From an uncultured Alphaproteobacteria bacterium (GTDB taxonomy: Bacteria > Pseudomonadota > Alphaproteobacteria > Caulobacterales > Aquidulcibacteraceae): a DNA stretch of 62,908 nucleotides. Below, one piece after another: positions 27,093-34,930 of this stretch. Where the stretch lies: contig CADEEL010000019.1 of the NCBI GenBank assembly GCA_902826335.1, positions 1 to 62,908 of the forward strand. Reading direction: 5' to 3'. The notes beneath the pieces are model-generated. The model saw only the letters and a program-made list of their open reading frames with translations. It ran no database searches and was not told where the DNA came from. How positions within the stretch are numbered: position 1 is the first letter of the stretch; each line of letters begins with the position of its first letter. Position numbers and translations under genes: made by a program.

Positions 27093-28486
27093 GGGCGCCA
27101 TCCTCCGGCAGGCCACGACAATACGGCCCCCTCCCCTGGAGGGGAGGGGGTTTGGCCGCGCTGGCGCTTGCGCTTGTATGCGCGGTCACACCGCTCGCGC
27201 CCGCGCAGGCGCAACCGCGTACGGAACAAATCGCCCCACGCGGCGTGCCGGTTCAGCGCGTTGTCTCTCCCGGCGGATTGGAAGCCTGGCTCGTGTCGGA
27301 CGCGACGGTGCCGATCATTGTGCTGCGCGCCTATTGGCGCGGCGGCGCGGCGATCGAGCCGGCGCGGGTCACAGGCGTAACGGGCGTCATGGCCGACATG
27401 CTCACCGAGGGTGCGGGCGATCTGCCGTCCAACGCGTTCAAGGAGCGGCTTGAAACGCTCAATATGAGCCTTGGCTTCGGCGCCGGTTGGGATGGCGTTT
27501 CCTTGTCGATGACGACTTTGAGCGCCAATCGCGACGCGGCGTTTGAGATGGCGCGCCTGGCGCTCGCGGCGCCGCGCTTTGACGCCGAGCCGCTTGCGCG
27601 CATTCAAAGCCAGCTTGAGATTGGCATTCGCCAGCGGGAGACCAATCCCGGCTTCATCGCCAACCGCGCCTTGGATGAGGCGCTGATGCCCGGCCATCCT
27701 TATGCGCGCCGCGCCGAGCTGGAGACGATCCGCGCCATCGATCGCGCCAGCCTCGAAGAGCGCCGCGCCGCGCTGCTGGTGCGCGACCGGATGATGATCA
27801 CCGTGGTCGGCGATATCGACGCCGCGCACTTGGGACGATTGCTCGATTCAACTTTCGGCCATTTGCCGCGCGGCGCGCCGTTGCCGGAACCGCCCCAAGC
27901 TGTGGTGCGCGCGGGCGGGCCGATCATCGTGCGCCCACTGCCGCAACCGCAAAGCCTTGTTCTCTTCGTCGCGCCCGGCATTCAAGATGAGGACCCCGAT
28001 TGGGTTCCGTTGGCGGTGGCGAATTACATCCTTGGCGGGGGCAGCTTTTCCTCCCGCCTGATGAGCGAAGTGCGCGAGGCGCGCGGGCTTGTCTATGGCA
28101 TCTCGACGGGCGCTTCGGTGCGCGATTTCAGCGCGCAGCTGCGCGGCCAGGCGCAGACGCAGAACGCCAATGTGCGCGAAGCGATCGAGTTGACCCGGTC
28201 CGTGATGCGCCGTCTCCACGAAGAGGGCCCGACGCAAGCGGAAGTCGATGACGCGATCACCTATCTCACAGGCTCATATGCGCTCGATCTCGATAGCAAT
28301 GTGAAAATCGCCAACATGCTGCAATCCTACCAGGTCTCTGGCCGCGGCATTGATTATGTAAATCGGCGCAACGCGCTCATTCGCGCCGTCACGCGTGCGG
28401 ACGTGACGCGGGTGATGCGGCGCCTGTTTAACCCAGACAATTTCACTTTCGCGGTGGTGGGACAGCCGGAAGGGCTCGGCAACTAG
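27089..28486 (+). CDS. M16 peptidase-like protein, non-catalytic partner
   Basis: A 465-residue M16-family protein that lacks HxxEH. The corresponding region reads TGVMADMLTEGAGD, so it should be the inactive subunit of the pair, as in mitochondrial processing peptidase and other bacterial M16 heterodimers. The substrate-binding R/Y region near the C-terminus is present (GLVYGISTGAS). The first 21 residues are encoded largely by a palindrome (27127-27150) and precede a normal signal-peptide core (LAALALALVCAVTPLAPAQAQ). ATG 27089 overlaps the upstream stop; an in-frame TTG at 27152 right after the palindrome is an alternative start. Confidence 0.9.
   Translation: MRAPSSGRPRQYGPLPWRGGGLAALALALVCAVTPLAPAQAQPRTEQIAPRGVPVQRVVSPGGLEAWLVSDATVPIIVLRAYWRGGAAIEPARVTGVTGVMADMLTEGAGDLPSNAFKERLETLNMSLGFGAGWDGVSLSMTTLSANRDAAFEMARLALAAPRFDAEPLARIQSQLEIGIRQRETNPGFIANRALDEALMPGHPYARRAELETIRAIDRASLEERRAALLVRDRMMITVVGDIDAAHLGRLLDSTFGHLPRGAPLPEPPQAVVRAGGPIIVRPLPQPQSLVLFVAPGIQDEDPDWVPLAVANYILGGGSFSSRLMSEVREARGLVYGISTGASVRDFSAQLRGQAQTQNANVREAIELTRSVMRRLHEEGPTQAEVDDAITYLTGSYALDLDSNVKIANMLQSYQVSGRGIDYVNRRNALIRAVTRADVTRVMRRLFNPDNFTFAVVGQPEGLGN
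27127..27150. repeat. GC palindrome in the signal-peptide coding region
   Basis: A perfect 10-bp stem (27127-27136 with 27141-27150) with a TGGA loop, within the first 21 codons of the second M16 gene. Its CTCCCC/GGGGAG stem resembles the hairpins of the ileS and mutL insertions. It either adds an odd n-region to the signal peptide or lies just upstream of a TTG start at 27152. Confidence 0.7.
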
Positions 28487-29262
28487 CCCCACAGCGCGCC
28501 TTCCTCGCTGTGCGCGCCGATGCCTTCGGCCACAAGTACGTTCCAGGCCTCTTCCGCTGTTTCGGCGAAGCGCATGAGGGACAAGTCCTTCGCGTCGATC
28601 ATGTCATGCTTGACGAGTTCATCGAACTTGATCAGCGCACGCCAATAGGCTTCGTCGAACAGCACGATCGGGATGTCGGGCGATTTGCCGGTCTGACGCA
28701 GGGTGACAAGCTCGAACAATTCATCCAGCGTGCCGAAGCCGCCAGGAAAAATCACCAGCGCGTTGGCGCGCATGGCCAGGTGCATTTTCCGCATCGCGAA
28801 ATAGTGGAACTGGAACGTCAGCTCCGGCGTCGAATAGGGATTGGGCGATTGTTCGTGCGGCAGCGCGATGTTGAAGCCGATCGAAGGCGCGCCGGCCTCC
28901 ATCGCGCCGCGATTGGCGGCCTCCATGACGCCGGGCCCGCCGCCGGTGGCGATCACGTTGTCGCGCACGCCATCCTCCTTGAGGAGGGCGCCGCCGCGCT
29001 CCGAGGCGATGCGCGCGAATGCGCGCGCCTGCGCATACCAGCGCGCGCTTTCGCCCGCGCCGTTCTCGTGCGCCCGCGCCGAGCCGAACACGACGATGGT
29101 GGAGCGGATCGCCCATGCCTTGAGCGCCAGCTCCGCCTTTTCATATTCGAGGAAAAAACGCACGCCGCGCATGCGCTCGCTCAGCAGAAAATCCGAATCG
29201 AGCACGGGCAGGCGGTAGGCGGCCGCGCCGCGCTGGGGGGTATTGGCGGAAGAGTCTGACAT
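28483..29262 (-). CDS. LOG-family nucleotide 5'-monophosphate phosphoribohydrolase
   Basis: A 259-residue protein of the LOG (lysine decarboxylase-like) family, which splits cytokinin- or purine-type nucleoside monophosphates into base and ribose 5-phosphate. The Rossmann-like signatures are intact: VFGSARAHENG, ATGGGPGVMEAANRGA and PGGFGTLDELFELVTLRQ. ATG 29262 is chosen; ATG 29271 would add three residues and is equally possible. Its stop shares bases with the stop of the convergent M16 gene. It is divergent from mutL, and the two promoters must lie within about 75 nt. Confidence 0.9.
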   Translation of the reverse strand: MSDSSANTPQRGAAAYRLPVLDSDFLLSERMRGVRFFLEYEKAELALKAWAIRSTIVVFGSARAHENGAGESARWYAQARAFARIASERGGALLKEDGVRDNVIATGGGPGVMEAANRGAMEAGAPSIGFNIALPHEQSPNPYSTPELTFQFHYFAMRKMHLAMRANALVIFPGGFGTLDELFELVTLRQTGKSPDIPIVLFDEAYWRALIKFDELVKHDMIDAKDLSLMRFAETAEEAWNVLVAEGIGAHSEEGALWG

Positions 29263-29338
29263 GGGCGACATGTCCAACGATGCGGGGCGCGTGTCGAGAC
29301 GGGCGGGGGGAAAGTCATGGTAGGATCGAACGAATCCC

Positions 29339-31207
29339 ATGCCCATCCGTCGTCTCCCCCCTGAAGCGGTCAACCGCATCGCCGCCGGTGAGGTGATCGA
29401 GCGGCCGGCTGCGGCGGCGAAAGAACTGATCGAAAACGCACTCGATGCCGGCGCGCGTCGCATCGCCATCACCATCGAGCGCGGCGGGCTGGCGCTGATG
29501 CGCGTGGAGGATGACGGCGCGGGGCTTGCGCGCGATGAACTGCCGCTCGCCATCGAACGGCATGCCACCTCGAAGCTTGTGGCGGGCGAAGGCGGCGAGG
29601 TCGATCTTCTGAACATTTCCACGCTCGGCTTTCGCGGCGAGGCGCTGCCCTCCATCGGCGCGGTGGCGCGGCTGACGATCGCCGCGCGCGCGGCGGGGGC
29701 CGTCGAGGCCTGGGCGCTCGATGTGGAAGGCGGCGTGGTCGGCGATGTACGCCCCACTGGCTGGGCGGGTGCGCCGAGCGGCGCGCGCGTCGAGGTGCGC
29801 GATCTTTTCTTCGCGACGCCCGCGCGGCTCAAATTTATGAAGAGCGAGCGCGCGGAGACGATGGCGATATCCGACATCGTCAAGCGCCTCGCCATGGCGC
29901 GCGCGGATGTGGCGTTCACGCTGGAGAGCGAAGGGCGCGCGCTGCTGCGTGTCAGCGCGGAAAGCGATCCGCTGGGCGAGGGGCGCAAACGCCGGCTCGC
30001 GGCCATTCTCGGCGCGGAGTTCGCGCCCAACGCGCTCGCGCTCGATCAGACACGTGGCGCGGCGCGGCTGTCTGGGTTCGCCGGCTTGCCGACCTATCAT
30101 CGCGGCACGCGCGAGCATCAGCACTTGTTCGTCAACGGCCGGCCGGTAAAGGACAAGCTCATCGTCGGCGCCGTGCGCGCGGCTTATCAGGATGTGCTGG
30201 CGCGCGATCGTCATCCCGTGGCCGCGCTTTTTCTCGATCTGCCGCCGGAAGAGGTGGATGTGAATGTGCATCCCGCGAAGACGGAAGTGCGGTTCAGAGA
30301 CGCGCAGATGATCCGTGGGCTGATTGTTGGTGCGCTGACGCATGCTCTGGCTGGCGCCGGCCATCGCGCCTCGACGACGACGGCCGCATTCGCGCTTGGC
30401 GCGGCGCGACCCGGCGGCGCTGGGCAAGGCGCCTTGCGCGCGTGGCAAGTGGCCGAGCGCCAAATCGGGTCGGACGATTTTGCCATGCCGAGCGGGCGGG
30501 TGGAATCCTCCCCCGTTTACGAGGGAGGTGGCCGCGTAGCGGCCGGAGGGGGCGTGGCCCCCATCGGTTCGCTTCACTCATCACTGCCCCCGCTTGCGGG
30601 CGAAGATCATGACGCCGCAGCGGAATACTTTCCCCTCGGCGCGGCGCGCGCGCAGGTGCACGAGACCTATATCGTTGCGCAAACCGCCGATGGGATCGTG
30701 ATTGTCGATCAGCACGCCGCGCATGAACGCCTCGTCTATGAACGCATGAAGGCGCTGCTCGCCAATGGCGGCGTGCCGCGCCAGGCGCTGCTCATCCCGG
30801 ATGTCGTCGAACTCGATGAGAGTGAAGCAGCCGCGCTGCTGGCGCGCACCGATGAGCTAAGCGAGCTTGGCCTGGTGATCGAGGGCTTCGGCGCCGGCGC
30901 GGTTCTGGTGCGCGAGACGCCGGCCCTGCTCGGTCAAGTGGATGCGGGCGGCCTGCTGCGCGATCTCGCTGACGACATCGCGGAGCTTGGCGAGGCGCAT
31001 GCGCTCAAGGAGCAGCTCGAGGCGGTGTGTTCGTCCATGGCGTGCCGTGGATCGGTCCGGGCCGGCCGGCGCCTGACCGGGGAGGAAATGAACGCGCTGT
31101 TGCGCCAAATGGAGGCGACGCCCTTCGCCGGCCAGTGCAATCATGGCCGGCCGACTTATGTGGAGCTGAAGCTGGCGGATATCGAAAAATTGTTCGGGCG
31201 GAGATAG
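29339..31207 (+). CDS. mutL: DNA mismatch repair protein MutL
   Basis: A 622-residue MutL. The N-terminal GHKL ATPase motifs are [27 protein letters not shown] in order and [10 protein letters not shown]; the transducer domain ends near residue 340. The C-terminal dimerisation domain carries [12 protein letters not shown], which fits the DQHA-x2-E-x4-E metal motif of MutL endonucleases, as expected for a bacterium without MutH. The linker (about residues 390-421) is encoded by a palindromic repeat of the ileS family, a tolerant place for an insertion. No mutS is nearby. Confidence 0.95.
   Translation: MPIRRLPPEAVNRIAAGEVIERPAAAAKELIENALDAGARRIAITIERGGLALMRVEDDGAGLARDELPLAIERHATSKLVAGEGGEVDLLNISTLGFRGEALPSIGAVARLTIAARAAGAVEAWALDVEGGVVGDVRPTGWAGAPSGARVEVRDLFFATPARLKFMKSERAETMAISDIVKRLAMARADVAFTLESEGRALLRVSAESDPLGEGRKRRLAAILGAEFAPNALALDQTRGAARLSGFAGLPTYHRGTREHQHLFVNGRPVKDKLIVGAVRAAYQDVLARDRHPVAALFLDLPPEEVDVNVHPAKTEVRFRDAQMIRGLIVGALTHALAGAGHRASTTTAAFALGAARPGGAGQGALRAWQVAERQIGSDDFAMPSGRVESSPVYEGGGRVAAGGGVAPIGSLHSSLPPLAGEDHDAAAEYFPLGAARAQVHETYIVAQTADGIVIVDQHAAHERLVYERMKALLANGGVPRQALLIPDVVELDESEAAALLARTDELSELGLVIEGFGAGAVLVRETPALLGQVDAGGLLRDLADDIAELGEAHALKEQLEAVCSSMACRGSVRAGRRLTGEEMNALLRQMEATPFAGQCNHGRPTYVELKLADIEKLFGRR
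30507..30602. repeat. Palindromic element inserted in frame in the mutL linker
   Basis: Hairpins in order: an 8-nt stem with one mismatch (30507-30514 with 30521-30528), a 6-bp stem (30530-30535 with 30539-30544), a 6-bp stem (30548-30553 with 30557-30562), then a degenerate GC hairpin near 30587-30602. Bases 30507-30531 match ileS 23273-23297 at 23 of 25 positions. Bases 30566-30581 match the reverse complement of ileS 23297-23312 at 14 of 16. Confidence 0.85.
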
Positions 31208-31348
31208 GCGTCTGCGCCACAGTTTCGGCGCCATAAGACCTTGGCGCGTGACGATTTCTTCTCTTGCCTTTCCTTCATGTTGGGCGATCATCGCGCTCGC
31301 GAGGAGCATGCGGCCGGCGCGCGGCGCGGCCGCCCCCAGGGGGTGCAG

Positions 31349-31828
31349 ATGGCGAATTTCCTTCAGAAAATGGCCGCCGCGGCGGCGCTTGCGTTCGTGG
31401 CCGTGACGCCGGCGGCGGCGCAGGATTGGCAGCTCGATCCGAATTTCGGGACTGTGACTCTGATTTCGGGATTCGAGCCCGATCCTTACAGCGTGAACCT
31501 CATCGCCGGCGGCGACCTGAATGTGGCGAACAACATCTCCGGCTGTCTTGGCTGGATCACGCGCCAGCCTGATTATCGCTTGCACTGGCAGGCTGGAAAT
31601 CTGGGCCTGCCGCTGGTGATCTCCGTGACGTCCAATGCGGATACGACGCTGGTCATCAACGGACCTGACACGCGCTGGTATTGCGATGACGATGGCGGCA
31701 ATGTGGGCCTCAATCCGTCTGTCACATTCACCAGCCCCGCCTCGGGGCAGTATGACATCTGGGTCGGCACCTATGCGCCGGGCAATGCGCCCGCGCAGCT
31801 GAGCATTTCGGAACTTTTTTCCCAATAG
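31349..31828 (+). CDS. Secreted single-domain PPC-like beta protein
   Basis: A 159-residue secreted protein: signal peptide with cleavage after PAAAQ (about residue 25), then one beta-sandwich domain resembling the bacterial pre-peptidase C-terminal (PPC) fold. Landmarks are FEPDPYSVNLIAGGD, Cys66, SNADTTLVINGPD, WYCDDDGG with Cys112, and SGQYDIWVGTY. The same landmark order occurs twice in the next protein. A G-rich ribosome-binding site (AGGGGG) precedes ATG 31349. It lacks any catalytic domain, so a binding or structural role in the periplasm is likely. A terminator follows, so it may be transcribed alone. Confidence 0.82.
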   Translation: MANFLQKMAAAAALAFVAVTPAAAQDWQLDPNFGTVTLISGFEPDPYSVNLIAGGDLNVANNISGCLGWITRQPDYRLHWQAGNLGLPLVISVTSNADTTLVINGPDTRWYCDDDGGNVGLNPSVTFTSPASGQYDIWVGTYAPGNAPAQLSISELFSQ

Positions 31829-31873
31829 GAATGACTTCAAGGCCCGGGGCGACAAGCCTGGGGCCGATGCGGA

Positions 31874-31905
31874 ACGGCGGCGCCATCTTGTGCGCCGCCG
31901 TTTTT
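31874..31905 (+). terminator. Rho-independent terminator between the PPC-like genes
   Basis: A perfect 10-bp GC stem (31874-31883 with 31892-31901) with an 8-nt loop, followed immediately by TTTT. It lies 46 nt after the first PPC-like gene and 31 nt before the next one. Confidence 0.85.
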
Positions 31906-31935
31906 GCGTGCAGGGCAGGGGCGGGAGATATGACC

Positions 31936-32850
31936 ATGAAATATGTGACATCCGCGCTTGTCGGCCTCGCGATGTGCGCGGCGCCGGGCGTTGCGGGCGC
32001 CTATGACGAGAACGCACCGCGGCCGGAAGCGCGTGCGCCGGTGGCGGTGACTCTCAATGGCGGATTTTCTCCCGATCCACATAATGTCGAAGTCACGGCC
32101 GGCGGCCCGCGCGCGGCGGCTGGCGCCGATCTCGGCGAGGGCTGCGTCGGCTATATCGGCGAAGCGCCGAATGTGACGCTCACGTTCAACGGCGCTGGCG
32201 CGCTTTTCCTTTCGGCCAGCGCGGCCGGCGACACGACGATGGTTGTGCGCGCGCCGGATGGGACCCACCACTGCAACGACGACAGCGGCGGCGATCTCAA
32301 TCCCCTCGTCAACTTCGATGCAGCCGCCGCAGGTGAGTATCGAATTTTCATGGGTACATTTGAGCAAGGCGCCGAAGGCCTCGCCGCCACCGTGCACATC
32401 TCCATGCTCGGCGGCGGGCCGGGCATCAGCGCGGAGCTGCTGCCCGATCCGGACGCGGCGCCGACGCAAGGCGAAGTAACGTTGGCGAGCGGCTTTCGCC
32501 GCCCCCATGTCGCGCGCAACATCCAGGCCGGCGGGCCGATCGACGCGCGCATGCTGCGCCGCGCGACGTGCTGGGGCCATGTCGCCCGCGCGCCGGATTA
32601 TCGCGTCAACTTCACTGCGGGCGCCGATGCGCGCGCGCTGATCATCGCCGCCAATGCGGCCAGCGATACGACTCTCATCGTGCGCAATGCGAGCGGGCAA
32701 TGGCTGTGCGATGACGATGGCGGCGCCGAAGGGCTCGATCCCGCCATCACGCTGGCCGCGCCGACCACGGGCCGCTACGACATCTGGGTCGGCGCCTTTT
32801 CCGAAGGCCCGCGCCGGCCCGCCACGCTGCGGATTTCGCAGCCGCGCTGA
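31936..32850 (+). CDS. Secreted tandem PPC-like beta protein
   Basis: A 304-residue secreted protein with a signal peptide (cleavage near GVAGA, residue 22) and two copies of the PPC-like domain: about residues 35-150 (FSPDPHNVEVTAGG ... GEYRIFMGTF) and about 175-300 (RRPHVARNIQAGG ... GRYDIWVGAF). Both copies have the paired cysteines and the DTT-[LM]-[IV]-VR and C-[DN]-DD landmarks of the preceding protein. ATG 31936 is chosen because GGGAG lies 8 nt upstream; ATG 31930 is too close to it. The next gene downstream is a membrane TIR protein in the same orientation. Confidence 0.82.
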   Translation: MKYVTSALVGLAMCAAPGVAGAYDENAPRPEARAPVAVTLNGGFSPDPHNVEVTAGGPRAAAGADLGEGCVGYIGEAPNVTLTFNGAGALFLSASAAGDTTMVVRAPDGTHHCNDDSGGDLNPLVNFDAAAAGEYRIFMGTFEQGAEGLAATVHISMLGGGPGISAELLPDPDAAPTQGEVTLASGFRRPHVARNIQAGGPIDARMLRRATCWGHVARAPDYRVNFTAGADARALIIAANAASDTTLIVRNASGQWLCDDDGGAEGLDPAITLAAPTTGRYDIWVGAFSEGPRRPATLRISQPR

Positions 32851-32880
32851 GAATCGCCCGCGTATTGCGAAGATGTAAGC

Positions 32881-32894
32881 GTGACGGCCGTCAC
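32881..32894. promoter_or_regulatory. Palindrome upstream of the first TIR gene
   Basis: GTGACGGCCGTCAC is a perfect 14-bp palindrome between the tandem PPC gene and the TIR gene. Its CGGCCGTCA half recurs at 32912-32920. It could be an operator or a short hairpin; no promoter boxes were recognised. Confidence 0.3.
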
Positions 32895-32982
32895 CGCGTG
32901 CGTGAGGCGCGCGGCCGTCATCTTTCCGCCGGACGCGCGCCGTCCTATGAAGCGCGACGAACCGAGAAACGGGGATAGGGCG

Positions 32983-34623
32983 ATGGCCGACGTGTTTTTG
33001 TCTTATGCAAGCGAGGATCGCGACCGCGTGCGCCCGCTTGCGGAAGCGCTGCAGGCGCGCGGCTTTTCAGTCTGGTGGGATCGCTCGCTCGCGGCGGGCG
33101 ACGATTTCAGCGCCGTCATTCAGCGCGAACTCGTCGCCGCCAAGGCCGTCATCGTGGTGTGGACGAATACGTCGGCGGCGAGCGTGTGGGTGCGTGATGA
33201 GGCGGGCCGCGCGCGCGACGATGGCCGTCTCATTCCGATCATGCTTGACCAGGTGCAGATTCCGCTCGGCTTCGGCGCGTTCCAAGCGGAGGATTTCACA
33301 GGTTGGAACGGCGCCGCGAGCGCCGCGCAAATTCAGCTGCTTGAGGAGGCGCTGAAAGCCAAGCTCGAAGGGCGCGGCATTGATGGCGCATCGGTGGCGG
33401 CCAAACGGCGCCGGCTGATGGATCGCATTCGCGTCGTCTCGGTGCTGACGGTGGCGGCTTCGGTCATCGGCATCGTGGCCGGCGTGAACACAATTCTGCG
33501 CCCTCAGCAGCCGCAAATCGTCCAGCAAGATCACATGGCCGAGCTTCTGGCGTTGGTGCGCGAGGGCAAGATCACGCCGGACCAGGCGATCCAATTGGCG
33601 CAATTGCTGGAAAGCCAGACGTTCGCGGAAGCCTCCGCATCGCCCAGCCCGCCCGCCGCCGCCAGCGGCCGGCGCAGCGATGACGCCGCCTCCGAACCCG
33701 CGCCGCCTTCGCCCTCGGATTCAAGCAGTTCGGCCATGCTCGCCGCGCCGGCGCCGGGCGGGGAAACCGTTCAAGTCGCCGCCGTCACCGAAGAGGCGTT
33801 CGACGCGGCCGCGCGGCAGACCTACCGCGCCGATATCCGCACGCTGCTGGCGCACAACGACGCGCGGGTGCGCACGGCCGCGATCCAGCTCGCCCGCCCG
33901 GCGACGCGCGACGGCGCGATGCGCACGCTCTGGGCTTATGCGGAAAATCATCCGGGGCCTGAGCAAGCGGCGATCTACCGGGTCTGCGGCGCGGTGGGGC
34001 AGGCCAACAACCACCCGCTCGCCTTGCAGGCGTTGGAGCGCGCGCGCGCGGCCAGCCCGCAAGATTCGAACGTTTGGCGCATGCTCAGCTTCAGCCTCCG
34101 CCGCGCCAACCGCACCGAGGACGCCGCCGCCGCCGCTCTGGTCACCGAAGGGCTCGACGCGCAGGCGCGCGGCAATGGGGAGGTCGCCGAGACGCGGCTT
34201 GAGCAGGCGCTGCCAACGCTGCAGGCGCCGGAAACGCGCGCTTTCATTGAGGGCCAATTGGGCGATGCGGCCGCCCGCCGCCAGGATTGGGTGGGCGCGG
34301 CCGAGCGCTACCAATCGGCGTTCGCGGCGCGGCGCACGACCAGTGAAGGCGCGCCGGCGACGCCGGCGTTGGAGATCGACGCCCAGAAATTAGTCCTCGC
34401 GCTTGATCGCGGCGGGCGCACGGACGAGGCCTGCCGCGCTGTTGAGGAAGCGCGTCAGGCGGGCGTCTCGGAAACGGATGCGAACGTCACGCAGCGCTGC
34501 GAACGCATGCGCCTTATCCGCCCGCGCCCAGAAGTGCGTCCCGAACTGCGCTTGCAGCGCAACCAGGTTCCGATCCAGCAGCACCGCGCGAACGATCCCG
34601 CGGCGCCAGCGCCGGCGAATTAG
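32983..34623 (+). CDS. Membrane-anchored TIR-domain protein with helical-repeat C-terminus
   Basis: A 546-residue protein. Residues 1-105 are a TIR domain ([11 protein letters not shown] start, [12 protein letters not shown]-loop region) with the WxxxE motif W69-VRD-E73 that holds the NADase-type glutamate. One transmembrane helix lies at about 151-172. Residues about 215-260 are Ser/Pro-rich, and about 280-520 are helical repeats of TPR type ([28 protein letters not shown]). By topology the TIR faces the cytoplasm and the repeats the periplasm. ATG 32983 has GGGG upstream. Its neighbours are two secreted PPC-like proteins. NAD cleavage and periplasmic sensing are inferences. Confidence 0.85.
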   Translation: MADVFLSYASEDRDRVRPLAEALQARGFSVWWDRSLAAGDDFSAVIQRELVAAKAVIVVWTNTSAASVWVRDEAGRARDDGRLIPIMLDQVQIPLGFGAFQAEDFTGWNGAASAAQIQLLEEALKAKLEGRGIDGASVAAKRRRLMDRIRVVSVLTVAASVIGIVAGVNTILRPQQPQIVQQDHMAELLALVREGKITPDQAIQLAQLLESQTFAEASASPSPPAAASGRRSDDAASEPAPPSPSDSSSSAMLAAPAPGGETVQVAAVTEEAFDAAARQTYRADIRTLLAHNDARVRTAAIQLARPATRDGAMRTLWAYAENHPGPEQAAIYRVCGAVGQANNHPLALQALERARAASPQDSNVWRMLSFSLRRANRTEDAAAAALVTEGLDAQARGNGEVAETRLEQALPTLQAPETRAFIEGQLGDAAARRQDWVGAAERYQSAFAARRTTSEGAPATPALEIDAQKLVLALDRGGRTDEACRAVEEARQAGVSETDANVTQRCERMRLIRPRPEVRPELRLQRNQVPIQQHRANDPAAPAPAN

Positions 34624-34626
34624 GTC

Positions 34627-34863
34627 CTATTGCGGCTTGTCTTCCGCCGCCGGTGCGGCGGCGGGGGCTTGCGCTGGCGCGGCCGGTGCGTCGGCGGGCT
34701 TATCGCCCTCCGCGGCCGGCGCGGCGGCGCCCGGCGATTGTGGGGCTTCGGCGGCGGCCGGCGCGGCCGGTTCGGCGCCTTTTTCGCCGGCCTGGCCGGT
34801 CTGGTTGCAGGCGCTGAGCCCGAGCAAGGAGACGGCGGCGATCGCGGCGCTGACGGCTTTCAT
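34627..34863 (-). CDS. Small Ala/Pro-rich lipoprotein
   Basis: A 78-residue protein with a lipobox (LLGLSAC, Cys19) after a normal signal core, then an almost entirely Ala/Pro/Glu tail (AAEAPQSPGAAAPAAEGD and similar) without a folded domain. GGGAAG precedes ATG 34863. The tail could be a spacer that reaches through peptidoglycan. It converges on the TIR gene, ending 4 nt after its stop. Function unknown. Confidence 0.7.
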   Translation of the reverse strand: MKAVSAAIAAVSLLGLSACNQTGQAGEKGAEPAAPAAAEAPQSPGAAAPAAEGDKPADAPAAPAQAPAAAPAAEDKPQ

Positions 34864-34930
34864 GAACTTCCCCCAATGAATTGACCTGTGGTCGTGTAGC
34901 AGGGTGCGGGCGTGATGTCCCCAGCCAAGG

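Noticed and set aside
29263..30030. N-terminal extension of the LOG-family gene
   Set aside because: It would be antisense to mutL; the LOG family starts near 29262-29271.
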